Origin: an uncultured Pelagibacteraceae bacterium
Lineage (GTDB): Bacteria > Pseudomonadota > Alphaproteobacteria > Pelagibacterales > Pelagibacteraceae
Length of the DNA stretch: 64,000 nucleotides
NCBI GenBank assembly: GCA_902598125.1
Contig: CACKAJ010000002.1
Location: forward strand, 1-64,000
Direction of reading: 5' to 3'
Shown here one piece after another: positions 8,898 through 19,805 of this stretch. A program made the position numbers and the translations under genes. The notes under the pieces are model-generated. The model made no database searches, was not told where the DNA came from, and saw only the letters and a list, made by a program, of their open reading frames with translations. Each line of letters begins with the position of its first letter. The first letter of the stretch is position 1.

Positions 8898-9596
8898 ATG
8901 AATTTTGAAAGTAAATTAATACCAGGTGTATTTATAAAAAGATACAAGCGATTTTTCGTTGATATCAAAATTAAAGATCAAATTATAACAGCACATTGTC
9001 CTAACACTGGTTCAATGCATGGTTTGTTAAATGAGGGAAATAAAGTATGGCTAACTAAGTCTATCAATCCAAAACGTAAATTAAAATATACTTTAGAAAT
9101 TATCGAAGACGACAACTCAAAGGTTGGTGTAAATACTCATTCATCTAATAAGATTGTTCATCATGCTCTTAAAAATAATTTAATTAAAGAATTTAATGAA
9201 ATATTAGAAATAAAACCTGAAATTAGATTTGGAAAAAATACTAGATTTGACTTCCTTGTATCTTGCAAAAAATATAAAGCTTTCATTGAAGTTAAAAATG
9301 TTACTCTTTCTAGAAAAAAAGAAATAGCTGAATTTCCCGATGCAATAACAACAAGAGGTCTAAAACATATCAATGAATTGGTGCAAGCAAGTAAAAAAAA
9401 ATTTAAAATTTACATCATTTATCTAATTCAAAGGGATGATTGTAGGTCATTTGAAATTGCAAAAGATATAGATCCTAGTTATGCAAATGCTTTAAGTTTG
9501 GCTTTAAAAAAAAAATTAAATATACTCTGCTACGATTGTAAATTTTTATCAAAAGGAATAAAACTTAATAATAAAATAAAGTTTAAAATATTATGA
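8898..9596 (+). CDS. sfsA: SfsA family protein (sugar fermentation stimulation homolog)
   Basis: GVFIKRYKRFFVDIKI...AHCPNTGSMHGLLNEGNKVWL; KYKAFIEVKNVTL; FPDAITTRGLKHINELV. Confidence 0.92.
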   Translation: MNFESKLIPGVFIKRYKRFFVDIKIKDQIITAHCPNTGSMHGLLNEGNKVWLTKSINPKRKLKYTLEIIEDDNSKVGVNTHSSNKIVHHALKNNLIKEFNEILEIKPEIRFGKNTRFDFLVSCKKYKAFIEVKNVTLSRKKEIAEFPDAITTRGLKHINELVQASKKKFKIYIIYLIQRDDCRSFEIAKDIDPSYANALSLALKKKLNILCYDCKFLSKGIKLNNKIKFKIL

Positions 9597-10342
9597 CCGA
9601 AGAAATTAAGGAAGCTTTTGAAAAAACTAGAGTAGCTGGATCTATTGCGGCAAGAGCATTAGAAGAGGTAAGTAAAATAATAAAACCAGGTATTTCTACT
9701 GATGACATAGATAAAATTTGCTATGAATTTATCAACGATAACAACGCTTACTCTGCTCCACTATTTTATAGAGGATTTCCGAAATCTTGTTGTACCTCAA
9801 CTAACCATGTTGTGTGTCATGGTATTCCTTCTGATAAAATTTTAAAATCAGGAGACATAGTTAATGTAGATGTTACAGCTTTTAAAGATGGCTGGCATGG
9901 AGATACTAGTAGAATGTTTAAGATAGGTGAAGTTTCAATTAAAGCTGAAAAATTAATTAATACAACTTATGAGTCTATGATGAAGGCAATTAATATTGTA
10001 AAAGAGGGAATTCACTTAGGTGATATAGGTTATGCAATACAAACTCATGTAGAGTCTCAAGGTTTTTCGGTTGTTCAAGATTTTTGTGGTCATGGTATAG
10101 GTAAAACGTTTCATAAAGAGCCTAATGTTCTTCATTATGGTGAGAAAGGTACTGGAGAAAAAATTACAGAAGGAATGATTTTTACTATCGAACCAATGAT
10201 TAATCTAGGTAAATATGAAACAAAAACTTTAAGTGATGGATGGACTGCAGTTACTAAAGACAAGACTTTATCAGCACAATTTGAACATACAATAGGTGTA
10301 ACAAAGAATGGTTATGAAATTTTTACACAATTAAAGCAATAA
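9593..10342 (+). CDS. map: Type I methionine aminopeptidase
   Basis: STNHVVCHGIPSDKILKSGDIVNVDVTAFKDGWHGDTSRMF, FCGHGIGKTFHKEPNVLHYG, FTIEPMI. Confidence 0.97.
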   Translation: MTEEIKEAFEKTRVAGSIAARALEEVSKIIKPGISTDDIDKICYEFINDNNAYSAPLFYRGFPKSCCTSTNHVVCHGIPSDKILKSGDIVNVDVTAFKDGWHGDTSRMFKIGEVSIKAEKLINTTYESMMKAINIVKEGIHLGDIGYAIQTHVESQGFSVVQDFCGHGIGKTFHKEPNVLHYGEKGTGEKITEGMIFTIEPMINLGKYETKTLSDGWTAVTKDKTLSAQFEHTIGVTKNGYEIFTQLKQ

Positions 10343-11637
10343 TGATCGAAAGATACACAAGAAAAGAAATAAAAAATATTTGGGAAGATTATAATAGATA
10401 TTCTATTTGGTTAGATATTGAATTAGCTGCAGCTGAAGCTATGGAGAAATTAAAAATTATTCCCAAGGGTGTTGTTAAAAAAGTTAAATCAAAAGCAAAA
10501 ATTAATCCAAAAAGAATTATTCAAATAGAAAATAAAGTAAAGCACGATATAATTGCGTTCTTAACTTCTATCACTGAGAGAGTTGGAAAAGAAGCACGAT
10601 ATCTACATAAAGGTATGACTTCATCAGATGTTTTGGACACTTGTTTTAACCTCCAATTAAAACAATCGGGACTAATTCTTCTTAAAGATATTAATGAATT
10701 ACTTCAGTCAATTAAAAGACAAGCTATTAAACATAAGCATACTTTATGCATTGGCAGGAGTCATGGAATTCATGCAGAACCAATTACATTTGGATTAAAA
10801 ATGTTATCTTTTTATCAAGAATTTTTAAGAAATAAAAAACGATTGGAAAATTCTATCAAAGAAATTTCAACATGTGCCATATCTGGTGCAGTTGGAACTT
10901 TTGCCAATATAGATCCACGAGTTGAAAGTTATGTTGCTAAAAAATTAAAACTTAATGTTGAACCTATTTCTACACAAGTAATACCAAGAGATAGGCATGC
11001 TCAGTTTTTTTCAACTTTAGGAATCATAGCAAGTTCAGTTGAAAGATTTGCAGTTGAAATAAGACACCTTCAAAGAACTGAGGTTTTGGAGGTTGAGGAA
11101 TTTTTTGGAAAAAAACAAAAAGGATCTTCTGCTATGCCGCACAAAAAAAATCCAATCTTAAGTGAAAACCTTACTGGTTTAGCGAGATTGATAAGATCTT
11201 CTGTGACTCCAGCTTTAGAAAATATTGCCTTGTGGCATGAAAGAGATATTTCTCACTCAGCGGTAGAGCGAAATATTGGGCCAGATACTACAATAGCTTT
11301 GGATTTTGCCTTGCATAGATTGAGTAACGTTGTAAAAAATTTGAGTATTTATCCAAAAAATATGAAAAATAATTTAAAATTAACAAATGGGATTTTTTTT
11401 TCACAAAGAGTACTTCTAGAATTAACTTCAGTAGGTTTTACTAGAGAACAATCTTACAAAATCGTGCAAAAAAATGCTATGCAAGCTTGGAAAACAAATT
11501 CCTCTTTTTACGAGAAAATTATTGCAGATAAAAAAATTACAAACAAAATACCTGTTAATAAACTAAAAAAACTCTTTAATTTTAGTTATCATACAAAAAA
11601 AATTAATATAATTTTCAAAAGAAGTCTAAAAAAATAA
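10342..11637 (+). CDS. purB: Adenylosuccinate lyase
   Basis: GRSHGIHAEPITFGLKM, GSSAMPHKKNPILSENLTGLARL signature. Confidence 0.96.
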   Translation: MIERYTRKEIKNIWEDYNRYSIWLDIELAAAEAMEKLKIIPKGVVKKVKSKAKINPKRIIQIENKVKHDIIAFLTSITERVGKEARYLHKGMTSSDVLDTCFNLQLKQSGLILLKDINELLQSIKRQAIKHKHTLCIGRSHGIHAEPITFGLKMLSFYQEFLRNKKRLENSIKEISTCAISGAVGTFANIDPRVESYVAKKLKLNVEPISTQVIPRDRHAQFFSTLGIIASSVERFAVEIRHLQRTEVLEVEEFFGKKQKGSSAMPHKKNPILSENLTGLARLIRSSVTPALENIALWHERDISHSAVERNIGPDTTIALDFALHRLSNVVKNLSIYPKNMKNNLKLTNGIFFSQRVLLELTSVGFTREQSYKIVQKNAMQAWKTNSSFYEKIIADKKITNKIPVNKLKKLFNFSYHTKKINIIFKRSLKK

Positions 11638-11642
11638 ATTTA

Positions 11643-12434
11643 ATGAACAAAGGCAAGAAACTATACGAAGGAAAAGCTAAAATTCTTTATGAAACTAAAG
11701 ATAAAGATTTAGTAATTCAGCATTTTAAAGATGACGCTACAGCTTTTAACAATCTTAAAAAAGCTAGTGTTGAAGGCAAAGGAGTTTTAAATAATAGGAT
11801 TTCTGAATATATATTAACTAATCTCTCCCAATGTGGAATTAAAACTCACTTTATCAAACGCCTAAATATGAGGGAGCAGCTGATTAAAAGAGCAGATATT
11901 TTTCCTATCGAGTTTATTGTGAGAAATATTGCAACAGGATCCCTTACAAAAAGACTTGGAATCCCTGAGGGTACTGTATTAGAACAACCTCTTTTAGAAT
12001 ACTGCTTTAAAAAAGACGAACTTAACGATCCTTTGGTCTCAAAAGAACATATTTTTTCTTTTGGTTGGGCAACTAATAAAGAAATAAAAACTATTGATAA
12101 AACAACCCTTAGAATAAATGATATTCTTGTCGGACTTTTTAGAGGTGTTGGGATTAAACTGGTAGACTTTAAAATCGAATACGGCAAAGTTTGGAACAAG
12201 GACTCTGAGGAGAAGGAAATTGTTTTAGCTGATGAAATAAGTCCGGATACATGTCGATTATGGGATTCAAAATCTGAAAAAAAATTAGATAAAGATAGAT
12301 TTAGAAAAGATTTAGGTAATATCATTCAAGGTTATCAAGAGGTAGCTAGAAGACTAGGAATTATGCCTGAGGAAACAAATATAAGTGAAGTTAATTTTGG
12401 AAAAACTATTCCAATCAAATTCAAAAAAAAATAA
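11643..12434 (+). CDS. purC: Phosphoribosylaminoimidazole-succinocarboxamide synthase
   Basis: KLYEGKAKILYETKD, FIVRNIATGSLTKRLGI, ADEISPDTCRLWD. Confidence 0.97.
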   Translation: MNKGKKLYEGKAKILYETKDKDLVIQHFKDDATAFNNLKKASVEGKGVLNNRISEYILTNLSQCGIKTHFIKRLNMREQLIKRADIFPIEFIVRNIATGSLTKRLGIPEGTVLEQPLLEYCFKKDELNDPLVSKEHIFSFGWATNKEIKTIDKTTLRINDILVGLFRGVGIKLVDFKIEYGKVWNKDSEEKEIVLADEISPDTCRLWDSKSEKKLDKDRFRKDLGNIIQGYQEVARRLGIMPEETNISEVNFGKTIPIKFKKK

Positions 12435-12435
12435 A

Positions 12436-12678
12436 TTGAAATTTTCAATAATAGTAACTCTTAAGAAAGATGTTTTAGATCCTCAAGGGAAAGTTGTGCA
12501 GAATACTTTGGTAAATTTAGGGATGGATGACCTTAAAAGTATAAGACAAGGTAAACATTTTGAAATAGACTTGAATGAGTCTGATGAAGATATCGCAATA
12601 AAAAAAATTGACGAAATGTGTAAAAAACTTTTAGTTAATCTTATCATTGAAGACTATAAAATAAATAAAATTAAATGA
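12436..12678 (+). CDS. purS: FGAM synthase PurS subunit
   Basis: KFSIIVTLKKDVLDPQGKVVQNTLVNLGMDDLKSIRQGKHFEIDL; likely TTG start at 12436 (in frame with the track ORF 12385..12678), just after the purC stop. Confidence 0.9.
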   Translation: MKFSIIVTLKKDVLDPQGKVVQNTLVNLGMDDLKSIRQGKHFEIDLNESDEDIAIKKIDEMCKKLLVNLIIEDYKINKIK

Positions 12679-13352
12679 AATCATCTGTAATTGTTTTTCC
12701 AGGTTCTAATTGTGATAGAGACATTGCGGTAGCTTTAGAAAAAATGCAATTTAAAAATACAATGGTTTGGCACAAAGAAACTAAATTACCCAAATCCGAT
12801 CTTATAGTGATACCAGGAGGATTTTCTTATGGGGATTATTTAAGATCAGGAGCGATTGCAGGAAAATCACTTATAATAAATGAAGTTATCAAGGCAGCTA
12901 ATTCTGGTTGTTTAATTTTAGGCATTTGCAATGGTTTTCAAATTTTGACTGAAACTGGTTTATTGAAAGGAACTTTACTTAGAAATAAAAATTTAAAATT
13001 TATTAATAAAGATGTCCATATAAAAGTAATAAATAATAATTCTAAATTTTCAAAAAAGTATAATGAAAATCAAATTTTAAAAATCAATATCGCACACAAT
13101 GAAGGTAATTATTTCACTGATCCTGAACATCTTATTAAGCTCCAAGATGAAAATTTGATTGTATTTAAATATTGTGATGAAGATGGAAATATAAATGAGA
13201 AATCAAATCCAAACGGATCAATAAATAATATAGCTGGAATATTAAACTCTAAAAAAAATATTTTAGGTATGATGCCTCATCCAGAAAGAATGGTGGATGA
13301 AATTATTTCTAATAAAGATGGAGTAAATTTATTTTCAAGTTTATTAAATTAA
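12675..13352 (+). CDS. purQ: FGAM synthase PurQ (glutamine amidotransferase) subunit
   Basis: VIVFPGSNCDRDIAVALEK, GGFSYGDYLRSGAIA, LGICNGFQIL. Confidence 0.97.
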   Translation: MKSSVIVFPGSNCDRDIAVALEKMQFKNTMVWHKETKLPKSDLIVIPGGFSYGDYLRSGAIAGKSLIINEVIKAANSGCLILGICNGFQILTETGLLKGTLLRNKNLKFINKDVHIKVINNNSKFSKKYNENQILKINIAHNEGNYFTDPEHLIKLQDENLIVFKYCDEDGNINEKSNPNGSINNIAGILNSKKNILGMMPHPERMVDEIISNKDGVNLFSSLLN

Positions 13353-15533
13353 ATGAAAATTAATAATCAAATAATTGAAAAGCATGGCTTAAAATTGGAG
13401 GAATATGAAAGTATTAAAAAACTTTTAAAAAGAGAGCCTAATTTACTTGAGCTAGGTATTTTTTCGGCAATGTGGAATGAACATTGTTCCTACAAATCAT
13501 CAAAAATTCATCTTAAAAAACTACCTACTAAAGGAAGGCAAGTAATTCAAGGACCAGGAGAAAACGCTGGTGTGATTGATATCGGAGATGAGGATGCCAT
13601 AGTTTTTAAAATAGAAAGTCATAACCACCCCTCATTTATTGAGCCTTATCAAGGAGCTGCGACTGGTGTTGGAGGTATTTTGAGAGATGTTTTTACAATG
13701 GGCGCAAGACCTATTGCTTTGTTAAATTCAATTCATTTTGGTTCACCTAGTCATATAAAAACTAAATCGCTGCTTAATGGGGTTGTTTCCGGGATTGGTG
13801 GATATGGAAATTGCATAGGAATACCAACCGTTGCAGGAGAAACAAAATTTAACGAAACTTATAACGAAAATATTTTAGTAAATGCTATGGCTGTAGGACA
13901 TGCAAAAAAAAATAAAATTTTTTACTCTAAAGCAAAAGGATTAAATAAATCTGTAGTTTATGTTGGTTCAAAAACAGGTAGAGATGGTATTCACGGTGCT
14001 TCAATGGCATCCGCTGAGTTCGATGAAAATTCTGAAGAAAAAAAGCCAACTGTACAAGTTGGAGATCCTTTTACTGAAAAACTTTTAATGGAAGCATGTT
14101 TAGAATTAATGAAAGATAATTCAATTATTTCAATTCAAGATATGGGTGCTGCAGGATTGACCTCTTCAAGTGTGGAAATGGCTTCAAAAGGAGGATTGGG
14201 AATTGAACTTAAATTAGACAAAGTTCCTTGCAGAGAGGAAAATATGACACCTTATGAGATGATGTTATCTGAAAGCCAGGAAAGAATGCTTATTATTTTA
14301 GAAGACGATAAAGAAAAAGAGGCAAAAAAAATATTTGATAAGTGGGATTTAGATTTTGTTATAATTGGAAAAACAACCGACACGAATAATCTTACATTAA
14401 AATTTAAAAATGAAGTTGTAGGTGAGATACCGATAGAGGCATTAGCTTCTAAAGCACCATTATATGACAGAAAATGGAGTAAAAAAAATTCTAGAAAAAA
14501 TAAAATTAACATTAAAAGTCTTAAAAAGATTAAAATTGAAGATGCTTTAATAAAAATTTTATCAAGTCCTAATCACTCAAATAAAAGTTGGATAACAAAT
14601 CAATATGATCAAAGCGTAATGTGTGATACTATCCAGAAATCTGGCTCTGATGCTGCAGTGATAAGGATTCACAATAAAGATAAAGCTATAGCAGTTTCTG
14701 TAGACTCATCTGCGAATTATTGCAAATCTCATCCAATTACAGGTGGCAAACAAATTGTTTGTGAAAACTGGAGAAATTTAACTGCTGTGGGTGCAAAACC
14801 ACTAGCTATAACAAATTGTTTAAATTTTGGAAATCCTGAAAATAAGGAAATAATGGGTGAGTTTGCTGAGTGCTTAGAAGGTATAAAAGAAGCATGTGAA
14901 TTTTTAAATTATCCTGTTGTTTCAGGAAATGTATCTTTTTATAACGGAACAAATAATAAAAACATCTACCCTACTCCAGTTATAGGTGGAGTTGGTTTAA
15001 TAAAAAAATTATCTCAACCAATCAGTCATAATTTCAAAAAAGATAACAGTATTATAATATTAATTGGCAAAACATTTGGACATATTGAGCAAAGTTGTTT
15101 TTTAAAAGAAAATTATTCAATAATTGATGGAATGCCTCCAGAAGTTAATCTTGTGAATGAAAAAAATAATGGTGAATGTTTATTAAAATTGATGAATACT
15201 AATTTAATATTATCAGCTCATGATATATCTAGCGGTGGTTTAATAACAACTATTTCTGAAATGGCTTTAACCTCAAATTATGGCGCTAAAATAAATAAGC
15301 CAAAAAAATTAACCAACATATTTGAATATTTTTTTGGAGAGGATCAAGCTAGATATGTCATTGAAATAGAGAGAAAAAATCTACCTAAAGTGGAAAAAAT
15401 CTTTAAAGAAAACAATATTTATTATGAAAATATCGGAATTACCCAAAAAAACTATTTGGAAATTCAAGATGAGCTAAAAATTAACACTAAAGATTTATTT
15501 AAAATTAATAATGAATGGTATAATAATTATTAA
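13353..15533 (+). CDS. purL: FGAM synthase PurL (small-type large subunit)
   Basis: [57 protein letters not shown]; 726 aa. Confidence 0.98.
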   Translation: MKINNQIIEKHGLKLEEYESIKKLLKREPNLLELGIFSAMWNEHCSYKSSKIHLKKLPTKGRQVIQGPGENAGVIDIGDEDAIVFKIESHNHPSFIEPYQGAATGVGGILRDVFTMGARPIALLNSIHFGSPSHIKTKSLLNGVVSGIGGYGNCIGIPTVAGETKFNETYNENILVNAMAVGHAKKNKIFYSKAKGLNKSVVYVGSKTGRDGIHGASMASAEFDENSEEKKPTVQVGDPFTEKLLMEACLELMKDNSIISIQDMGAAGLTSSSVEMASKGGLGIELKLDKVPCREENMTPYEMMLSESQERMLIILEDDKEKEAKKIFDKWDLDFVIIGKTTDTNNLTLKFKNEVVGEIPIEALASKAPLYDRKWSKKNSRKNKINIKSLKKIKIEDALIKILSSPNHSNKSWITNQYDQSVMCDTIQKSGSDAAVIRIHNKDKAIAVSVDSSANYCKSHPITGGKQIVCENWRNLTAVGAKPLAITNCLNFGNPENKEIMGEFAECLEGIKEACEFLNYPVVSGNVSFYNGTNNKNIYPTPVIGGVGLIKKLSQPISHNFKKDNSIIILIGKTFGHIEQSCFLKENYSIIDGMPPEVNLVNEKNNGECLLKLMNTNLILSAHDISSGGLITTISEMALTSNYGAKINKPKKLTNIFEYFFGEDQARYVIEIERKNLPKVEKIFKENNIYYENIGITQKNYLEIQDELKINTKDLFKINNEWYNNY

Positions 15534-15763
15534 TGCCATTACCTTTAGAAGAAATTAAAAAACTTATTAAAGAGAGCATTCCAGACGCCACGATAGAAAT
15601 AAAAGATTTAATGGGTGATAAAAATCATTATGCGGCAACAATTCGATCCTCAAAATTCAACAATTTGAGTAAAATAGATCAGCATAAACTTGTGTACAAG
15701 TCCTTAAAAGGGAAAATGGGAAATGAATTACATGCTTTGTCAATAACAACTGAGGAAAAATAA
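15533..15763 (+). CDS. BolA family protein
   Basis: 76 aa; LIKESIPDATIEIKDLMGDKNHYAATIRSSKFNNLSKIDQHKLVYKSL; coupled to a monothiol glutaredoxin. Confidence 0.9.
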   Translation: MPLPLEEIKKLIKESIPDATIEIKDLMGDKNHYAATIRSSKFNNLSKIDQHKLVYKSLKGKMGNELHALSITTEEK

Positions 15764-16080
15764 TGGAAATAAATAAAAAAATTGAGGAATTAATAAACAA
15801 TAATGACGTTTGTTTATTCATGAAAGGAACTCCAGACTCACCTCAATGTGGATTTTCTATGGCAGTTTCAAATGTTCTAAAACATTTAAAAATTAATTTT
15901 AAAGGTATAAACGTACTTGAGGATGAAAATTTAAGACAAGGTATTAAAGAATACAGTGATTGGCCGACTATTCCCCAACTTTATGTAAAAAAAGAGTTTA
16001 TTGGTGGGTGTGATATTGTAAAAGAAATGTTCGAAAAGGGTGAACTAAAAAAACTTTTCGAAAATAAAAAAATTATTTAA
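15763..16080 (+). CDS. grxD: Monothiol glutaredoxin, CGFS type (Grx4-like)
   Basis: VCLFMKGTPDSPQCGFSMAVSNVLKHL; DWPTIPQLYVKKEFIGGCDIVKEM. Confidence 0.94.
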   Translation: MEINKKIEELINNNDVCLFMKGTPDSPQCGFSMAVSNVLKHLKINFKGINVLEDENLRQGIKEYSDWPTIPQLYVKKEFIGGCDIVKEMFEKGELKKLFENKKII

Positions 16081-16081
16081 T

Positions 16082-16825
16082 TCAATTTTTTGTCACAAAA
16101 CTAATATCAGAGTCTTTCAGGTTTCCTCTAAAGCAATCTATTTTTTCAATTCTATCTATTAAATTTTTTTGCTCTGTATCGTTAAATATTGATGATTTAG
16201 ATATAACTTTAGCTTCTAAATTTTTTAAAAACTCATCAATTAATAAATGTTCAATATTTCGATTATATACATAATAATTAGGATGTTTAAAATCTTCTAT
16301 TATATAAATTCCTTTTTTTTTTAAATGTTTGAAAAATAATTTTAAACCTACCAAAATATCACTTAAATTATGTGAGCCGTCATCAATAATAATATCAAAT
16401 TCTTTAAAATTATTTTTTTCAAATATTTCATTTAAAATTTTTTTAATTTTTTTAATATTATTAATATCGACACCAAAAACATGAATATATTTTGATTTAT
16501 ATTCAAAGTTTGAAATATTTATATCGAAACAATAAACATTTGATCCTTGAAAATATTTAACTAAAGAGGCAGCTGAGGAACCTGCATATGAACCTATTTC
16601 TAAAATATTAATTTTTTTATTTTTAAATTTTTTTAATTTTGTTTCATAAAATTTTGAGTAACCATGACCACTTTTATGAGTATTCTTAAAAATGTTTGAT
16701 TTATCACTCCCATAATAATGAAAAAGATCATCAAGCGTGTCTAATTTTACATTATCTGTATCTATATCTTTTTTTTTTTTTAAATTATAAATTAAGTTTC
16801 GTTTAAATAAACTAAAGAAATTCAA
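16082..16825 (-). CDS. Class I SAM-dependent methyltransferase
   Basis: NILEIGSYAGSSAASLVKYFQGSNVYCFDINIS; IIDDGSHNLSDILVGLKLFFKHLKKKGIYIIEDF. Confidence 0.72.
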   Translation of the reverse strand: MNFFSLFKRNLIYNLKKKKDIDTDNVKLDTLDDLFHYYGSDKSNIFKNTHKSGHGYSKFYETKLKKFKNKKINILEIGSYAGSSAASLVKYFQGSNVYCFDINISNFEYKSKYIHVFGVDINNIKKIKKILNEIFEKNNFKEFDIIIDDGSHNLSDILVGLKLFFKHLKKKGIYIIEDFKHPNYYVYNRNIEHLLIDEFLKNLEAKVISKSSIFNDTEQKNLIDRIEKIDCFRGNLKDSDISFVTKN

Positions 16826-17443
16826 TTATCTTGAATAGTATTCGATAACTAAACTTGGTTCCATAATAACCGGAAAAGGAACTTCTGCAAATTTTGGAAC
16901 TCTAACAAGTTTAGCAGTTTTGTTTTTATCATCTAACTGTATATATTCTGGAACATCTCTTTCTTTGCTTTGTATAGATCCATCTATTACAGTCAATTTT
17001 TTTGATTTTTCTCTAACCTCTATTAGATCAGTACTCTTCACAACATAGCTGGCAATATTAACTCTTTTTTTATTCACTTTTATATGACCGTGGTTAATCA
17101 TCTGTCTAGCTGCAAAAACTGTTGGTGCAAATTTAGCCCTGTAAATAACTGTATCAAGTCTACTTTCAAGTAATGCAATTAAATTTTCTGTAGTATCTCC
17201 TCTTTTCGAAAGAGCTTTTCTATATATATTTCTAAATTGTCTTTCGTTAATATTTCCGTAATAAGCTTTCAGTTTTTGTTTTGCTTGTAACTGAATTCCA
17301 TAATCTGTTGGCTTACCTTTTTTATTTTGACCATGTTGCCCTGGAGGATAAGCTCTAGAATTGAATGGACTCTTAGGTCTTCCCCATATATTAGCCTTAA
17401 GTCTTCTATCAACTTTATGTTTAGATTTAAGTCTTTTTGTCAT
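16826..17443 (-). CDS. rpsD: 30S ribosomal protein S4
   Basis: [46 protein letters not shown]4 domain [19 protein letters not shown]. Confidence 0.98.
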   Translation of the reverse strand: MTKRLKSKHKVDRRLKANIWGRPKSPFNSRAYPPGQHGQNKKGKPTDYGIQLQAKQKLKAYYGNINERQFRNIYRKALSKRGDTTENLIALLESRLDTVIYRAKFAPTVFAARQMINHGHIKVNKKRVNIASYVVKSTDLIEVREKSKKLTVIDGSIQSKERDVPEYIQLDDKNKTAKLVRVPKFAEVPFPVIMEPSLVIEYYSR

Positions 17444-17500
17444 ATTTTATAATTGTGTTTTTATAAGCTTTACTAATGATTTGTCAATTAAGCTTTAATG

Positions 17501-18211
17501 TTATTTTTTACTCAATGTACTTATAATACTGGCTAAAATCCTTAATTCTTTATCGTTTGGTTCTAACCTGTAAATTAAATTATTTATATTTAATATCATT
17601 GAATGCCTTTTCTCTTTAGGAATAAAAAATTCTTTTTTTTCTAAAAGGCTTATTAAATGAGCTAATAAAGAAGATATTTTTGATTTAGATGAAACTTTTA
17701 AATTCAGTTCATTATTCTTAATTTTTTTATAATTAAGTGATTTAAAGATCTCGTAACAAATAACAGTCAAAGAATGCGATAAGTTTAAAGATTTAAATTT
17801 AGGTGAAGTTGGAATTCGTAAAATATAATTAGAAAATGACAAATCTTTATTTGATAAACCTGATGCTTCAGGACCGAACATTAAACCCAAGTTAAGATTC
17901 CTTCTTTTGATTATTTTTTGAAATTCTTTTAGAGAAATATTTTTTTTATTTATATCTCTACGTCTTGCACTTAGAGATACGACCAAATTAAAAGGCTCTA
18001 TTGCATCTTGAATATTATTAAATACTTTAGCTTTATTTATAATATCATACGCTCCTACGGATGTTGCTTTAGCTTTATGATTTGGAAAATTAATTTTAGG
18101 CTCTACGATGTGAAGTTTAGAGAACCCAAAATTTTTCATTGCTCTGGCACATGCACCTATGTTTTCGCCTAGTTGAGGTTTTACTAGAATAAAACCAAAT
18201 TTACTGCTCAT
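17501..18211 (-). CDS. trmJ: tRNA/rRNA (cytidine/uridine-2'-O-)-methyltransferase, TrmJ-like SpoU family
   Basis: FILVKPQLGENIGACARAMKNFGFSKLHIVEPK; LMFGPEASGLSNKDL; LNLSHSLTVICYEIF. Confidence 0.85.
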   Translation of the reverse strand: MSSKFGFILVKPQLGENIGACARAMKNFGFSKLHIVEPKINFPNHKAKATSVGAYDIINKAKVFNNIQDAIEPFNLVVSLSARRRDINKKNISLKEFQKIIKRRNLNLGLMFGPEASGLSNKDLSFSNYILRIPTSPKFKSLNLSHSLTVICYEIFKSLNYKKIKNNELNLKVSSKSKISSLLAHLISLLEKKEFFIPKEKRHSMILNINNLIYRLEPNDKELRILASIISTLSKK

Positions 18212-19805
18212 TTAAATTAGCAGGAGCTTTTTCTTTATAAAGTTTATAATCCAAGCTATCAATTAATGCTTTAAATGAAGCTTCAATAATATTTGGAGAT
18301 ACACCAACTGTAAACCAACTCACACCTGTTTTATCAGTACTTTCAATCAAAACTCTAGTTGTTGCTTCAGTACCAGTATTCAGAATTCTAACTTTATAAT
18401 CAAGTAATTTTAAATCTGAAAAAAAATTATAGTATTTTGTTACTTTTTTAAAATTAGATCTGATCGCATTATCCAATGCATTTACAGGTCCATTCCCTTC
18501 ACCATGACACTCTATTTCTTTTCCATCTATCAGGAAAACTACACTTGCTTTTGTTTTTATTTTGTCAAATTTTGAAATATTCACATCATAACTTTTTACT
18601 TTTAAATATTCAGGAACTTTACCTAATAATCTATTAGCTAATAATTCAAATGAAGCATCAGCTCCATCATACGAATAACCGCTAAATTCTCTATCTTTTA
18701 CCTCATCCAAAATTTTTTGGATTTTTGGATCTTTAGAGTTAATTTTAACTCCGTATTGTTCTAATCTTGATAAAATATTTGATCGTCCAGCTTGATTTGA
18801 AATAATAATATTTCTATGATTTCCAATTGTTTTTGGATCAATATGTTCGTAAGTTTTTGGATCTTTCTTCACTGCTGAAACATGAAGACCTCCCTTGTGA
18901 GAAAAAGCTGAGGCACCAACATAAGCCATATTTTTATTAGGTTTTCTATTTAGTATTTCATCTAACAATCTTGAACATTCAGTTAATGAAGAAAGTTTAT
19001 CTTTTTTAATATTAATTTCATACTTATCGCTAAAAGATTTTTTTAAACATAAGTTGGGAATAATTGACATCAAATTTGCATTACCACATCTCTCCCCTAA
19101 ACCATTAATAGTTCCTTGAATATGTCTCACGCCGCTTTCAACTGCAGCTAAAGAATTAGCCACAGCATTTTCTGTATCGTTATGTGCATGAATTCCAAGA
19201 TTGTTTCCAGGTATTATTTTTGAAACTTTTGCTACAATTTCTCTAACCTCATTCGGTAGTGTGCCACCATTAGTATCACATAATACAACCCATCTAGCAC
19301 CATTATCGTAGGCTTGCTTTAAGCAGTCTATTGCATATTCTGGGTTAGCCTTATAACCATCAAAAAAATGTTCTGCATCAAACAAAAATTCTTTCTTGTT
19401 TTTAACAAAATGTTTTGCTGTTTCTTTGATATTTTCTAAATTTTCCTCTTTTTGAATTCCCAAAGCAACTTTTACATGAAAATCCCAAGATTTTCCTACC
19501 ACACAAACTGCTGGTGTATTCGCATTCATTAAAGAAGCTAAACCGGGATCGTTATCTGCACTACGACCAGTTTTTTTTGTCATACCAAATGCGGTGAATA
19601 AAGTTTGTTGCATTTTAGGTGGACTAGAAAAAAATTTTGTATCAACAGGATTTGCCCCAGGCCATCCTCCCTCTACATAATCAACACCTATGTGTGATAA
19701 AACTTTTGCTATTTTGTTTTTATCTTCAATTGAGAAATCGACACCTTCTGTCTGAGCTCCGTCTCTTAAAGTGGTATCAAATATATATATTTTCTCTTTA
19801 CTCAT
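18201..19805 (-). CDS. cimA: (R)-citramalate synthase-type HMGL-like enzyme
   Basis: IYIFDTTLRDGAQTEGVDFSIEDKNKIAKVLSHIGVDYVEGGWPGANP, C-terminal LeuA dimer-like domain; 534 aa. Confidence 0.87.
   Translation of the reverse strand: MSKEKIYIFDTTLRDGAQTEGVDFSIEDKNKIAKVLSHIGVDYVEGGWPGANPVDTKFFSSPPKMQQTLFTAFGMTKKTGRSADNDPGLASLMNANTPAVCVVGKSWDFHVKVALGIQKEENLENIKETAKHFVKNKKEFLFDAEHFFDGYKANPEYAIDCLKQAYDNGARWVVLCDTNGGTLPNEVREIVAKVSKIIPGNNLGIHAHNDTENAVANSLAAVESGVRHIQGTINGLGERCGNANLMSIIPNLCLKKSFSDKYEINIKKDKLSSLTECSRLLDEILNRKPNKNMAYVGASAFSHKGGLHVSAVKKDPKTYEHIDPKTIGNHRNIIISNQAGRSNILSRLEQYGVKINSKDPKIQKILDEVKDREFSGYSYDGADASFELLANRLLGKVPEYLKVKSYDVNISKFDKIKTKASVVFLIDGKEIECHGEGNGPVNALDNAIRSNFKKVTKYYNFFSDLKLLDYKVRILNTGTEATTRVLIESTDKTGVSWFTVGVSPNIIEASFKALIDSLDYKLYKEKAPANLNEQ

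Noticed and set aside
11846-12325. 159-aa minus-strand ORF antisense to purC
   Set aside because: Fully embedded opposite a clear housekeeping gene with no recognisable domain.
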